In this document: positions 23,266-34,481 of the stretch, piece after piece
Position numbering within the stretch: the first letter of the stretch is position 1
Layout of the letters: every line of letters begins with the position of its first letter
Assembly (NCBI GenBank): GCA_037355855.1
Contig: CM074766.1
Coordinates: 3,162,001 to 3,226,000 of the forward strand
DNA length: 64,000 nucleotides
Origin: Pseudo-nitzschia pungens
Lineage: Eukaryota > Bacillariophyta > Bacillariophyceae > Bacillariales > Bacillariaceae
Direction: 5' to 3'
Notes under the pieces: generated by a model
Databases searched by the model: none
Told to the model about the DNA's origin: nothing
What the model saw: only the letters and a program-made list of their open reading frames with translations
Translations under genes and position numbers: made by a program

Positions 23266-25242
23266 ATGAGAGGCAATTACGCATTGCTTGCTCCTAGTAG
23301 GCTACTGTTGTTGATCGCAGTCATGGGATGCATATTATACGACAAATGCGATGGGTTAAGCAGCAAGAGCAACGTTCCGACGACGCCATCCGATGCTGGG
23401 AGACCAATCACCCATCGGGCGTCAGCGACCTTTGCTTTGATGGAAAGCATGAAACGAAAAAATGCGTTTGCCATTCGCGTGCTGGAGCAGGATCCTGCCT
23501 ATCTGAAATTGGATCGACGGGATCGAGCATTTGCCAGATTGCTATTGTCAACAGCGGAGCGGAGATCGGGACAAATCGAGATTGTCATCAAGAGTTTCCA
23601 ACGCAAAGAAAAGAAGAAGAAAAACTCTAGAGTAGGTTGCCGGTTCAAGCTTCCGGTTCGCGATGAGCGCCTCCTGTGTCTCTCACGCGTTTCGTCCTGT
23701 TCCCTGTTTTATGTCATCCTGAAACAATTCGAATGTGCCAAAAAGCCGCGTTTGACAGATATCCTGGTCGATGCTGCACTGCGAATAGGTGCTGCTCAGA
23801 TGCTGTTTATGGACGTCCCCAAATATGCAGCAGTTTCCGAAACAGTCGAATCTCTGCGGATGCATCCAAAAATCAAGGTGCCGTAAGTAGGGTACCACCG
23901 TACTCCAATCCAAGATAGTAGATTGAAGGTTGAAATCATTTTGCAAACGGGGATCCAATGTATTCAACAAAACGTTTGATTCGTCGCGTACTTACTGAAT
24001 GAATCAACTCGTTGCATCGGTATCGTCCGAGCGCTATAAATGGTGACGTTCCCAGTTAGTGCTCACTTCCATACTCGCTCCTACGTCTCGCACCTTTTCG
24101 CTTGCAGAAAGTCTCAGATCAGTTTTGTAAATGCGGTGCTTCGAAATATTGATCGAGAGGGAGGTCCCATATTAGAAGCAACGTCGACGATTGATAATGT
24201 AGATCCATGGTTGGCAAAACAGTGGATCAAACAATACGGAAAGGAGACGACAGAGACTATTGTTGAAGCTGCTATGTCCCAGTCTCCGGTGTTCGTCACG
24301 GTGAATCATATCATTGATGCCGATGACGATGGCCAAAACGAAAACGATAATTCTGTTTCGACTACCGCGATACGGCAGGACAAGATAAATGAACGGTTGG
24401 AACAAATCAGAGATGTCTTCACTAGTACCGACGATGAAGGCAACCCATTACCAGCAGAATTGCTTCCCGTTGGATCTATTCGAATCCCAGACAATCTCGG
24501 TGGTGCCGTGTCAAAGTGGCCACTGTACGACGAAGGAGCGTGGTGGGTTCAAGACGTGAGCGCGACACTCCCAGCAATAGCTCTTTTTAATAGCCTTTCC
24601 GATACATATGGAGAGGAAAAGTTACGAGACATGCACGTGGTAGACTTGTGCAGTGCTCCTGGGGGTAAGACCGCACAATTGTGTTCGATGGGATTTGGTT
24701 CTGTAGATGCCGTAGAATTCAGCCCACGTCGGAGTCGATCGCTTCATCAAAATTTGAAACGGCTCGTCATGGAAGACATTTGCAATGTCGTCGTGGCGGA
24801 TGGGAGAGAGTACGAGCCAGACATTGCATCTGGCAGTGTTCAGGGAGTACTGGTTGACGCTCCTTGTAGTGCCACCGGTGTTGGAAGCCGTCGTCCCGAC
24901 GTCCTGAGAAAATCTATCGATATGAATGAACTAACAACAATCCAACGGGAGCTGCTCGTGCATGCAGTGGACAATATTCTAGAAGTTGGGGGTGTACTTG
25001 TGTACGCCACGTGCTCCTTATTGAAACAAGAAGGAGAGCATCAAATAGATTGGTTGCTTTCCGAAAAAGGATGCAATGAATCCGGTACACATCTAGAGAC
25101 GATACCATTCACACCTGGTGAAATCCCTGGATTTGATGATTGCATTGACGAGAATGGTTGGCTTCGAGTTATACCTGGTATTTTGCCTGGCTCTTTGAGA
25201 TTTTGCGATGGGTTTTTTGTAGCAAGGTTAGCAAAAAGATGA
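23266..25242 (+). CDS. RsmB/Sun-type rRNA (cytosine-5) methyltransferase, probably plastid-targeted
   Basis: The coding segments are 23266-23882 and 24108-25242 (intron 23883-24107). An additional in-frame 114-nt intron at 23632-23745 is likely. Removing it joins the NusB-like helices (RDRAFARLLLSTAERRSGQIE) to RLTDILVDAALRIGAAQMLF, as in RsmB. Length is 545 aa spliced or 583 aa retained. The start is ATG 23266; the frame extends only to a GTG. The N-terminal NusB-like domain is followed by FVNAVLRNI and the methyltransferase domain with SAM motif DLCSAPGGKT, motif IV VDAPCSATG, and catalytic motif VI YATCSL. Both Cys residues of NSUN/RsmB enzymes are present. A hydrophobic signal (RLLLLIAVMGCILYD) followed by a Ser/Thr-rich stretch fits bipartite plastid targeting in diatoms. 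Target organelle is inference. Confidence 0.85.
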
Positions 25243-25476
25243 TAATAAAATTCAATTACAATAGAGTGAATCTTAGTGATATTTACTACGTGAACGTTCT
25301 TGTCCTGTAAAAAGTAGTAATACTACCGGTACTTGAAATGAATAATAATTATTTTAACACTGATGCTGTATTAAATTGACAATGTATATCTATGGTATTT
25401 GTGAAATATGAGCTGATCAGTAGCATATTACCCTGGATTTCTCTGTAGAATGAAGGCATGAGATGCAACGTTACCG

Positions 25477-27151
25477 TCATGGAGTAAAATCGATACCTGC
25501 TGCAGTCTTAGAAACGATTCCAGGAGGACCTCCCGAGATAGGGACAGGGCATTGGAGTTTGACATCAACCGGACATTTGAAATGAGTGGACTTTCCGTTC
25601 AGGGGCTTTCTAAAACTAAAGACGTGTATTTCGCCACCTTCAAAGACTGGAATGTAAATCTCTGTCATACCGTCGTTCCCGTTCCTATCATACCGAGTAG
25701 CAATAGCGCCGATGGTGCTTATACTGATCCCTGGTCTCTCTTGGAGGTTGGTTTGGGTCGCATTTGACCCATAAGCGTCATTTATATCAAAGATCACTTT
25801 TACTTCGTAATTCCATCCTCTCCAGCCCTTGGGTTTGAATATCCACACCTTCCCCGCCTCGTCTCCTCCAACTACAATCCATGGTCTTCCCTTATTGTTC
25901 TCCTCTCTTCGCGAAGGGTAAAATGTCGTCGCCTTTCCTAGCGCAAGGCGGCTAGCTCTAGCTCCGGGCATGGATGGTTGAGGATAGATATCATCCAACA
26001 AAACACGTTCAGTCCACTTGGATGCATCGAAAAAATGTTGCTTGTCCCTGGGAGGGGTGATAGCATAGACTCTCCCTGGAACTTTGGCTTCAAATTGGCA
26101 ATCATCTTCTTGGTGATTTGTTGCCAAAATATCAACGTGTCCGTCACCATCAAGATCCTCGACTTTGATGTCAAATGGCTTCCCCTGGTCTGTTGAGATG
26201 TCTACTGATCGAATCCCAGCCTCGCCTTTGGCTACGCTCGACCAATCCTTCCCCTCGCCACCGGAAACACCGTATATGGTGATCTTTTCTCCAGTGAAGA
26301 AGTGTGTGGTCACAAACTCAGGTACGCCATCATTATCGAAGTCATGCTTCCTGATCCCAATGTCAGGGCCAAGTCCATCCACGAGAATCGTCTCGTCCCA
26401 TGGTATTGTCTTGTTCAACTTTTCACCTGGATTCTTGAACCATACCAATTGTCCAGATACTGGAGGTACAGGAAAAGGGAAAGCGCGCTTTCCAGATCTG
26501 ACTGAAACGATGTCTACGATGCCATCTCCATCCATATCGTGAGATACTGAGTTGTGATAAAATCTACTCTCATTGCCCAGCCCAGTGCTCTGGGTGATGA
26601 TATATTCTTCTTCCTGTAGTCAGGTCTATGGCAGATATTCTCCCAGGGAGTCCAGCAATGTGAAATCCTTGCGCTATTACCATGGCTTCGAAAGGGAACA
26701 ATCCGTCTGGAGCGATAACTGCCTCATTAGGCCATATGATGCTAGGAGGGCTGAAGGACTCGCTTGAGTTTTTGTCAGTGAAAATGTCCGTGTCTTTCAA
26801 GTTGTGTCCCGTCACGATCTCGATGTCTCCTATGTTTTCAGGATCGAAACTTCGATCTTCATCGATAAAGATCCTTGCGACTAGGTCAGGTTCTAGGGAG
26901 ATAAGCTTAGGCGGACCATTACCAAACTGATGCTTGACATTGTAAAAACTCGTAATGACCAAAGCGTTTTCATCGTCATTGAAACCTTCAAAGGAAAGGT
27001 AAGCAGGATTCAATTCAGTCCTGATGATTCCAAGTTTGTTGAGATCGAAACATGACTCGCCTCTATTGTCTGTGGCGAAGACAACAACGATTACCATAAT
27101 GACAAATAGGCATAGTAGGGTTAGAATGAAGAATGTTTCTCCAGTATTCAT
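25477..27151 (-). pseudogene. Membrane-anchored FG-GAP/VCBS-repeat protein, apparent frameshift
   Basis: Two overlapping-phase open frames form one gene. The first (27151-26570, 193 codons) begins with a signal anchor (FFILTLLCLFVIMVIVVVFA). The second covers about 26605-25477. Near 26605-26617 the frame changes within a run reading GGAAGAAGAATAT. Dropping one A there would let IDLTTG continue directly into the downstream frame, which then runs through SVSHDMDGDGIVDI. The second part has FG-GAP/VCBS calcium-loop motifs DMDGDGIVDI, DFDNDGVPEF and DLDGDGHVDI, typical of beta-propeller extracellular proteins. No GT-AG intron at the breakpoint explains the shift without removing plausible protein. 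It is either a recent pseudogene, a sequencing indel, or an unusual isoform. Function is unknown; possibly a cell-surface propeller. Confidence 0.65.
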
Positions 27152-27763
27152 GGTTGAAATTTTTGATGAAAGGATATGTGGTGGGCTGCAACCGGGTATG
27201 TATAAATGGGCTCTTGTATCGCAACGAAGGTTGGATAAAATTGAATTTCAAGGATCAAAAATATTTTGCTGTTGCAAATCTAAAGAGAGAGGAAAGAGAC
27301 CACAAGATCCAATCTGGATCTGATCTGATCTGATTTGATTTGATTGATTATTTCGTTTTTGAGAATATAATAAACCATGTCGATAATGAAAAAGTGGGAT
27401 CCCCTGTCACTGCGGTCGTGTATTGAATAATGATGTAATTCAAACAAAGAACATGTTCGATTTTTCCGTTGTTACAATGAAATCCGAATAAGCTGCTTGA
27501 ACACCACTCGAATTCAAAACTGCTGACACGAATAATGCCATCAATCAAACGGTGACGTTGGATCATAATCCGGGACTGCTTTCACTGTTGGTCTTTGCGC
27601 CAAATGGTGAGGTTGATAAGCGTTTACTACCTCGAGAACAAAACATTCGCCCAGACGCAAACTCGGCGTGAAAAATACTCGTAACCTTACTTGTACGTGG
27701 TAAGTTAATCTCATTTGGCTCGGACAGCGATTCACAGACTAAGCTTACACACTTCTCATAATA
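27152..27763. other. Intergenic spacer with small microsatellite
   Basis: No gene is supported. A short GATCT/GATTT microsatellite occupies about 27308-27347, just upstream of the FG-GAP gene. GTAACCTTACTTGTACGTGG at 27681 belongs to the recurrent motif vocabulary of the window. Confidence 0.4.
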
Positions 27764-27867
27764 AAATACTACAAAGTTCCTATCAGCTGTCCCCCGGTTC
27801 TACATCCTCAACTACTAATTTCTACGGAAACCGGGGGAACAGCTGATAAGGAATCCGTAGTATTTCT
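27764..27867. mobile_element. Short palindromic MITE, copy 2
   Basis: A ~104-bp near-perfect inverted repeat. The left arm reads AAATACTACAAAGTTCCTAT then CAGCTGTCCCCCGGTT. The right arm reads AACCGGGGGAACAGCTG then ATAAGGAATCCGTAGTATTT, around a ~30-base centre. A second copy in opposite orientation is at 13342-13430. No coding capacity. It would fold into a long hairpin. Confidence 0.7.
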
Positions 27868-27953
27868 ATGGTCTTGCTTATCGCACCTGGCATCCTGGGA
27901 CAACATTGGACAAAAGAAAACGAAGATAATGTTGAAAATCGTTCTTGTAAAAT

Positions 27954-28025
27954 TGGAGGAGGCAGGAATCGAACCTGCGACTTGTCGCATGCAAAGCGAC
28001 CACTCTACCCCTGAGTTACACCCCC
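27954..28025 (-). tRNA. tRNA-Ala(UGC)
   Basis: A cloverleaf can be drawn on the minus strand. The acceptor 5' strand is GGGGGTG, D stem ACTC/GAGT, anticodon stem GTCGC/GCGAC around the loop TTTGCAT with anticodon TGC, T stem GCAGG/CCTGC with loop TTCGATT, acceptor 3' strand CTCCTCC, and discriminator A. The G3:U70 alanine identity pair is present. Pair 6:67 is a T-T mismatch. No intron and no encoded CCA. A- and B-box-like sequences are internal as expected. Confidence 0.9.
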
Positions 28026-30012
28026 TTTACGTCATCTGCTGAGATGCCGTTAACTTTCAATACGTAAACTCTTTAAGAACTTGATAAAAAGTAATGTGTG
28101 TACTTAAAATACGTACCTCTCTTCCAACTGTTGTAGACAGAGGTCCCCCTGTGTAAAAAAACACTCAGCGTGCACATCTCATATTTTTCAATTACAAAGG
28201 GGTGGACATGTGTCTACAAAAACCAACTCCAAGTGGTAGTGGAACAGCAGATGTGACATCCCCTTCTCCCCCTCCCGAGGCGAAAGCCAAGGAAAGAGAG
28301 CTGAGGATGTACGGCTGCATTCCCCATACCACAAGGAGGAGGAGAAGGAACAGAGATACCTTAGTATTATATGTAATACCATTGTGCTAACTGAGACCAC
28401 AATGGAAAGGTGGTCCCTGTCAGCTACCATTGCTTGCTATTTCATTGCAGCTGGAGGGTGTTTTGCTGCTGCTGCTTCTGCTGCCAAGCAATGCTGTACA
28501 TGGTACAGTACACAAAAACTTGGGGATAGAGGAGCTAGAGTATTTTACATCTGTATTTTTTTTTGTTGCTGTGGGACGCTGTAGTTGAACAGTACACAGA
28601 GCTCAAAGGCACATGGGATACATTTGTACTTCTTTTCCTTCTTCTTGCTTCTCTGGAACTGTTCACCACCATTTTCTGCTTCTTGCCATTGATTTCCTTT
28701 ATATCTGCAGCAACCATGTTTTAAACCATTTGAAATGGACACATTGTTTATGGACAACAGTACCAAATCTGCTCTTCATCTGCTCCAGCTTCTTCCCAGA
28801 GGACTTGGTCTGCGTCGGATGCTTCTTCTTCCCAGTCTTGGTTTGCTTGTTCATCTTCTTCAACATGGTTGACAACTGCTGTAAGGAGAAGACTCCTTTA
28901 GTTGCAATGTCTCAGCCTGTCACCAAGAGGAATAAGTGGACGTGTCACACTGTGCGCCCTGGATCTTCTGTGGATTTCCCTTGGCAGGTCTCTTTTGTAG
29001 ATAATGTCTACTACAAATATGATCATCCAACCACAGTGGAGGTTTGTTGCAGAATCTTGTTAGAATGGGGACGTCCAGATTCTTACTGGTTGTGTTGTAC
29101 AAGCTCTGTTCTATGTCTAGAAGAAGCTTTTTATATGTGCTGCAGCCCAGCAAGAGGCTGCAATCTCTACACTTTTTCTGTGGTGCAGCCAGCATGACGC
29201 TGTGATTTCTACAAGCTCAACAAGGTTGTTTTTTGTACAAGAAGTTATACATGCTCTGTTTTTGCACCACCATCATTTTTGGCGAGGATGAGTGTATTTT
29301 TGGCATCTACAGCCTTAATATTCACCATGGTACAGTCTCTGATAAGAAATTGGTCTATTGACTACTTTGGTTTGATTTTTGGCATGTACCATGGTCTCCA
29401 TTTGTTGGTGCGTCTATTGGTTCCTCTGGCAGTACCAAAAATGGGTTGCTCTCAAATTGAACCTGGGATGTTGTGATGTTTTTTGCTGCCCTCAAAGCTG
29501 CATGTGTGTTCACAAAGCAATGGAAACTACATTTTTTGAGTAACATGATATTTTGATTGCAAAATCTATCCGAGCTGAAATAAAACAAAACAAGAATGAT
29601 CAGATGTACAAATGGCTACAACTACTTCATTATATCATAATAAGTAATGTTCCACAGGTTGAATGAGAGAAATCAACCAAATTTGGTCATCAGGATTGGA
29701 TGTGGCCATCACAGCTTCTTGTTTCGGAGCTGCCAGTAGTCTGGCTGGATCCTGCCGACTACTACTATGATGCAGATGTCACTACAGTGCTGTAAGCACG
29801 GGGTTGAATCTCTTTTCGTGGTTTATCGGCCTTCAATGGTGCTCCGTCCGTTCTTCGCTTGACAAACATAGAGACAAATTAAGGCTAGTCCACTAGACAT
29901 GTGCTACAAAGATGATAGTGTTCTCATTAACTAATTCCCTTTGACGTCACGCATGTACACATACAGCATTGCCGAGCTTGAGATAAAACATTATGGCGAT
30001 GTAAAATATTCC
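28026..30012. other. Non-coding stretch, possible decayed piggyBac-like transposase
   Basis: No intact gene is seen. On the minus strand between about 29590 and 28560, interrupted frames include SKKKEKKYKCIPCAFELCV near the end. That resembles the Cys-rich C-terminal finger of piggyBac-type transposases (..Y.C..C...LCV..C). Upstream fragments are broken by many stops. The plus-strand ORF at 28613-29197 is Cys/Phe/Leu-rich and looks like an antisense shadow. The remaining sequence (29200-30012) shows nothing recognisable. Confidence 0.3.
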
Positions 30013-31215
30013 TCATATCTCGTCTCGTTCGAGTCTTAATTCGAAGGTAGATTCTCCTACATTATCGTATTTGCTTTCAAAGTTTGTAAGTGCAATGGAC
30101 TTATCTATGCGTTCGGTGGGTCCTTTTTTCGCAGAAGAAACATACGGAAGCGCCAAGTTAGCAGGACTTCTAGTGATGCCATCTTGGTTGTTGTCGTCTT
30201 CGTAGAAGTCGTTCGCCATGTCGATAGCTTGGGCGAATTCTTTCAAATATCCTTCCCAATTCGACCGAATAACCATGGTTGGAATACCAAGCTTCAGAAT
30301 CAAGGGAAAGCTTGGATGTGCGTACCATCGCGAAGACAAACGTGCTTTGGTCGGATATGGGTTTGGATACAACATGTAATGGTGTGTTACTTTCAGATTA
30401 GAACCACTGTCAGCATTCTCACGCTCCTTGTCATCGTCGCAGACCCAGCCCTGTTTTATGCAACATCTCCAAAAATCAACCAATTCGGCGCGAACAAGAT
30501 ACCCATTCTTGGAAACCCGATGACAATATGTCTCGCGCTCGGACGAAGACGCATTGTCATCCTTAGTGTTGGAGCTGTCGTCTTCGGCTTTTCGGTTGTC
30601 TTTTGTCTTTGTCAAGCGAGCTAGTGATCGATCCACTCCGATAACCAAATGCCGTGGATGCATGTTGTTGGCTAGCAATTTGGTGGACTTTCCAGTCCCA
30701 CAGCCACTGTCCAAAACAATGCCCTCGTAATCTATCGATACTTCCTCGCCAACCATTTCCACAAGGACTTCGAACGCGCGTCTCGTATGAGCAGCGACCG
30801 GCTTTTTCTCCATGTAAACGTCCAGTGAACGACACGCTTTGTGTACGGCTTTTTCGAGTGTTTCGGTCTTTGTGGGCTGGCAAACACTGTCGTCAATGGT
30901 GTACTGTGTCGAGGTACTAGCAAACAGAGGTGGGACAGTTGGCGTTGGCGCTGTGACGGAAGTGAAAAGATTCATCGATGTCGCCCCGGAACCCCCGAGA
31001 GAAAGACGGATTCCCCTCGACGATAGATTCGTTTTGAAGCATATTGTACTGAATGCCGAAGTCGTAACCATAGAAGGATTGCGAGCGGTGCAAAATAGCC
31101 ACGCAATGAGGTGAACCAGCCGCGTCGTCTTCCCAGATCGCCTTCGTATCACTCCGGTCTTGTGAGAAAAGAGCAGGTCGTGGCTATCGATCCGACTATA
31201 CAGGTATCGCGTCAT
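30013..31215 (-). CDS. TrmB-like tRNA (guanine-N7)-methyltransferase
   Basis: The start is placed at the first ATG (MTRYLYSRIDSH). The frame extends 22 codons upstream only through a GTG. 400 aa, single exon. The SAM-binding motif is VLDSGCGTGKST, followed by VIGVDRSLARL (acidic loop for the ribose). An Arg/acidic-rich insertion with low-complexity Asp/Ser follows. Then come RAELVDFWR and the substrate/catalytic region HYMLYPNPYPTKARLSSRW, corresponding to the PDPWPKKRH-type motif of TrmB/Trm8 (PF02390). The N-terminal ~90 residues contain a short hydrophobic stretch (LVHLIAWLFCTA) followed by SMVTTSAFST, compatible with an organelle leader. Probable role: m7G46 formation in tRNA of an organelle. 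The variant PNPYP motif and the insertion leave another RNA substrate possible. Confidence 0.75.
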   Translation of the reverse strand: MTRYLYSRIDSHDLLFSHKTGVIRRRSGKTTRLVHLIAWLFCTARNPSMVTTSAFSTICFKTNLSSRGIRLSLGGSGATSMNLFTSVTAPTPTVPPLFASTSTQYTIDDSVCQPTKTETLEKAVHKACRSLDVYMEKKPVAAHTRRAFEVLVEMVGEEVSIDYEGIVLDSGCGTGKSTKLLANNMHPRHLVIGVDRSLARLTKTKDNRKAEDDSSNTKDDNASSSERETYCHRVSKNGYLVRAELVDFWRCCIKQGWVCDDDKERENADSGSNLKVTHHYMLYPNPYPTKARLSSRWYAHPSFPLILKLGIPTMVIRSNWEGYLKEFAQAIDMANDFYEDDNNQDGITRSPANLALPYVSSAKKGPTERIDKSIALTNFESKYDNVGESTFELRLERDEI

Positions 31216-32601
31216 TGCTTTTCGGCCGTGATATATGTTGCTGTATCGGACGGTGTAAATAGAGTGGAAGGGGAGCTGCACGGGAATGGTATCATCGAAT
31301 TAATGTTGATGAAAGGAAGAAGTGGTGGCAGTTTTTCAGTGGTTGATTTTCCACTTCATTTTCTCAACAGATAATCTCGATAAGTACACGTAAGGCTTAC
31401 CGTAGTAGATCGAACTCGTAGACGCGAGTGGTACCGGTACGTACGGACTTCCAACTTGTACCTGACTTTTTTTGTGAAATATTTTCGTATTGGGGTAATT
31501 TTTTGCCATTTCTTTGACGCTTTTCGATGTCTACGGTAAGGTTTACACTCTCCTCTAATCTCTTTCATTTTGCCTGAAGATGTTCTATTATATTGAGCTC
31601 TAAAACTAGTAGTAAGAGCAAGAGCAGGAAAGACAGTGTACATTTTTCAGTGGGAGCATAGTACTATACAGGGGGACCACATTTGAGAATTAGTATTGCA
31701 CGCTATTCACAATTGTTGGATTCTACTTTTTCCTCCTTTTCGCAAGTCCACTCTTGGTTGACTGTCATGATTGAATATTTGTTATGAAACATTGTGCTTA
31801 TTGGTAGTGGTGATGGCTGGTACAGGTAGAACATCATTTGTAGACATATCAAAGAAGTATGATGGTCCTGCTCAGATAGAGAAGGAAAGCAGATTACTAT
31901 GGGCAAGAAGCTAAGGAGGTCTTTGGGGTGAACGTTTTGCAAACTCAGCATTCAATTCAAAAGTAGAGACAACCCCATAAGATATGTACAAACCATTGCC
32001 ATAATGTGTTAGAGCAGTCTCACTCAAACAAATACAACTTTGTGTGAAATACATTGAATAAGGGATCTTACTAGCCTTGTTAGGGGAAGACATATTGTGC
32101 ATTGCGTATAATACATCTTGCTATGCACAAAAAAGAAACCATTGTTTCACAAAAGTTGTTCCCAAAGATTGTAATAATTCCTACCCCTTGAAATGGACGT
32201 ACTTGACCACCGTACTTGACCATCACACTTAAGATTCTGATTTGTTAGAAGAAAGGGGGCTGGGGGATATCACTTTCACCAATTTTTGACATAATTTAAA
32301 GCATGTCATTTATGGATTATGCACATTATTAATTCATTATGCATAACATAATTTATAATTGATTTCATGCAACACCACTCAGCTTCACTAGATCCTCCTG
32401 TACAAACATAACCATAGTGTGCAAATTGCAAGTTCTAGTATTTCTTACCACTCCTGAGGTTGCATTTGTATTTGAGGTTGCATTTGTATTACAGCCTTCA
32501 AACTTATATACCAAAGATTGTAGGCTTTTCTATCCAATGTAATGTAATTTGGTTGTTGACTACTGCAGCCTCAAGGTTGCAATTTAGTTTCAGTCCAAAA
32601 T
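31216..32601. other. Intergenic region left of the copia element
   Basis: Motifs of the GTAAGGCTTACCGTAG type at 31389-31404 and ACGGTAAGGTTTACAC near 31533 lie just upstream of the TrmB-like gene. From 31640 to 32601 the sequence is AT-rich with a small duplicated phrase (GAGGTTGCATTTGTATT near 32456-32492). No gene is supported. Confidence 0.4.
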
Positions 32602-32603
32602 TA

Positions 32604-33449
32604 TGAAGATATTCAAGTGGTGCTATGATCTGTGCTAGTAAGGCTCCTGTGTAGGAGAGTGTACTGAGGCTACAGGCAGCAGCCTCCAGTAACTGAATAA
32701 CAGGTGCTGAGCTGAGTGCTAGGGCTGTGTGCTAATTGGTAGCAACAGGCTTAGCAACAGGCTTAGCAACAGGCTTAGCAACAGGCTTAGCAACAGGTCT
32801 ATCCTGTTTAGTATGGTTGCTAGCAGAGTTTACTAGGGTCGTCGTGTACGATTTGTACCAATCGTACGTACCCCGAGTAAAGCACCTTTATGGTGTAGCT
32901 AGATGCTACAGGGTTAGGGTTGCTAATGCTACGAGATATTGAAAGATGCTAACCTACCATGATACCATGCTAAGATACGATGCTACCGCCGGGGTCGGGT
33001 CATTGGTGTATATTATGTACCATGACTGGATACCAGGCCCAAACAGTTACCCAACGCGTTAGCAAGCAAGCACATGATTGAATTAAGCGGAGCTTAATTA
33101 AGCTACGCTACTCCGATACGCTACCCGTAGAATACAGTACCAGAGCTACGGAGCTCTGTTATTATACAAGTTATTATCGGAGCGCTGTCACGATACAATA
33201 CAGAGCTGAGCGCTTTGGCTCAGCTCCCTTTATTCACTCTTTATATTTCACTCTAAAATAACACATCCTATCACGCCCTCACCATGATCGATTCCGATGT
33301 ACCTCTAGGGAAGTACCTTGTAGTAACTAAGTGTATGCAATGGAGACTGAACAGTATCTTCTGTAGTCTCACTATTTGCCAGGACTCTATGTGGTATTAT
33401 TGTTATTGTTATCCCTTATTATTTTCGCTGACGAGCGAATATCAACGCA
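32604..33449 (+). repeat. 5' LTR of copia element
   Basis: An 846-bp direct repeat of 48595-49452, beginning TGAAGATATTC and ending ATCAACGCA. It holds a short array of CAACAGGCTTAG units (four plus a partial, about 32741-32797) and a TATA-like TTTATATTTCACTC near 33240 as a possible promoter. The small open frames inside are not genes. Confidence 0.93.
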
Positions 33450-34481
33450 GTTTATCAGACCCACCGCTCGAACCCAACTTCGAAGCCGGGACGCCGGCTA
33501 GAGCGTGTGACGAAACCCAGCAGCTGATCCCTGCTGGCATCCATGCCTACACTTGGATGTAAAAGAACCATCTGCTGGATGTAAAACTCAGTTCCTGGCC
33601 TACAGTGTAACACAAGGAACTGACATCGACGTGTCTCCAGTGGGTCTTTCGGACGATCGATACGCAGATACGGACGGCAAGTCCAGAGCGGACGCGAGAA
33701 GAGACCTACAGCGATGTAAATGAGGCTCCCTTTTGCTGGATACCGGGGCCTAGGGATCCTGAGCGGACCGGCTCATACTAGGTCTATGAAACAGAGCAGG
33801 GTGGTGGCTCCACCAAGTCTTGGCCCGGATGCAAAAGGGACCGATTGGGCAAGGGACCAAACGAAAGAATCCATACGAGGCGCCCTCCGATTGGAATCTT
33901 CAGCACGTTACGAGTGTCCAGGATGGAACGAAAGGCTTGCAGAGTCTTCAGCACGTTCGAACATCCAGCTGCTGGTAGTGGATTGTAGCCAAATGACTAT
34001 CCCAGGTGAAGGATTGAAAGACACGGAAGGTCACCTAGATAGATCCGGAAGGTCACCTAGATAGATCCGGAAGGTCACCTAGATAGATCCGGAAGGTCAC
34101 CTAGATCCGGAAGGTCACCAAGTTCGATCTTGTCTAGATCCAGAAGAACTATCCGGAAGGTCACCAAGTTTAATCTTGTCTAGATCCGGAAGAACCAACC
34201 CGGAAGGTCACCAAGTTTAGTCTTATCTAAACAGGATACGGAAGGTCATCGAGAGGTATTCTCGCAATTGTCAACACTACGTTACAGCGGCAACCACCAC
34301 CGACCGGAACCGGCAACCACCACCGGTCGGAACTATTTCTATTCCGGGACCGGCAACCACCACCGGTCGGAACTATTTCTATTATTCCAAGCAAGAGATT
34401 AACTTGGAACGAACATCATTCTTTGAAAAAGGAACGATTTACAAATCATCCAGAAGTCAATTCATCCGAAGCCTAGCCAAC
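33450..34481 (+). other. Copia 5' leader with tandem repeats
   Basis: This untranslated leader of about 1 kb lies between the LTR and Gag. I could not identify a confident tRNA primer site. From 34025 to 34248 there are eight spaced copies of GGAAGGTCA, mostly within CCGGAAGGTCACCTAGAT-type units of 18-47 bp. From about 34285 to 34390 three copies of CGGCAACCACCACCGGTCGG with TATTTCTATT occur. These may be packaging or RNA-structure elements. That is inference. Confidence 0.6.

Noticed and set aside
28613..29197. 194-codon plus-strand ORF
   Set aside because: Composition (Cys, Phe, Leu runs) is not protein-like and the antisense strand shows transposase-like debris, so it is probably a shadow.
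32736..32942. Small ORF MVATGLATGL... (repeated at 48727-48945)
   Set aside because: It lies wholly in the copia LTRs and begins in the CAACAGGCTTAG repeat, whose copy number differs between LTRs.
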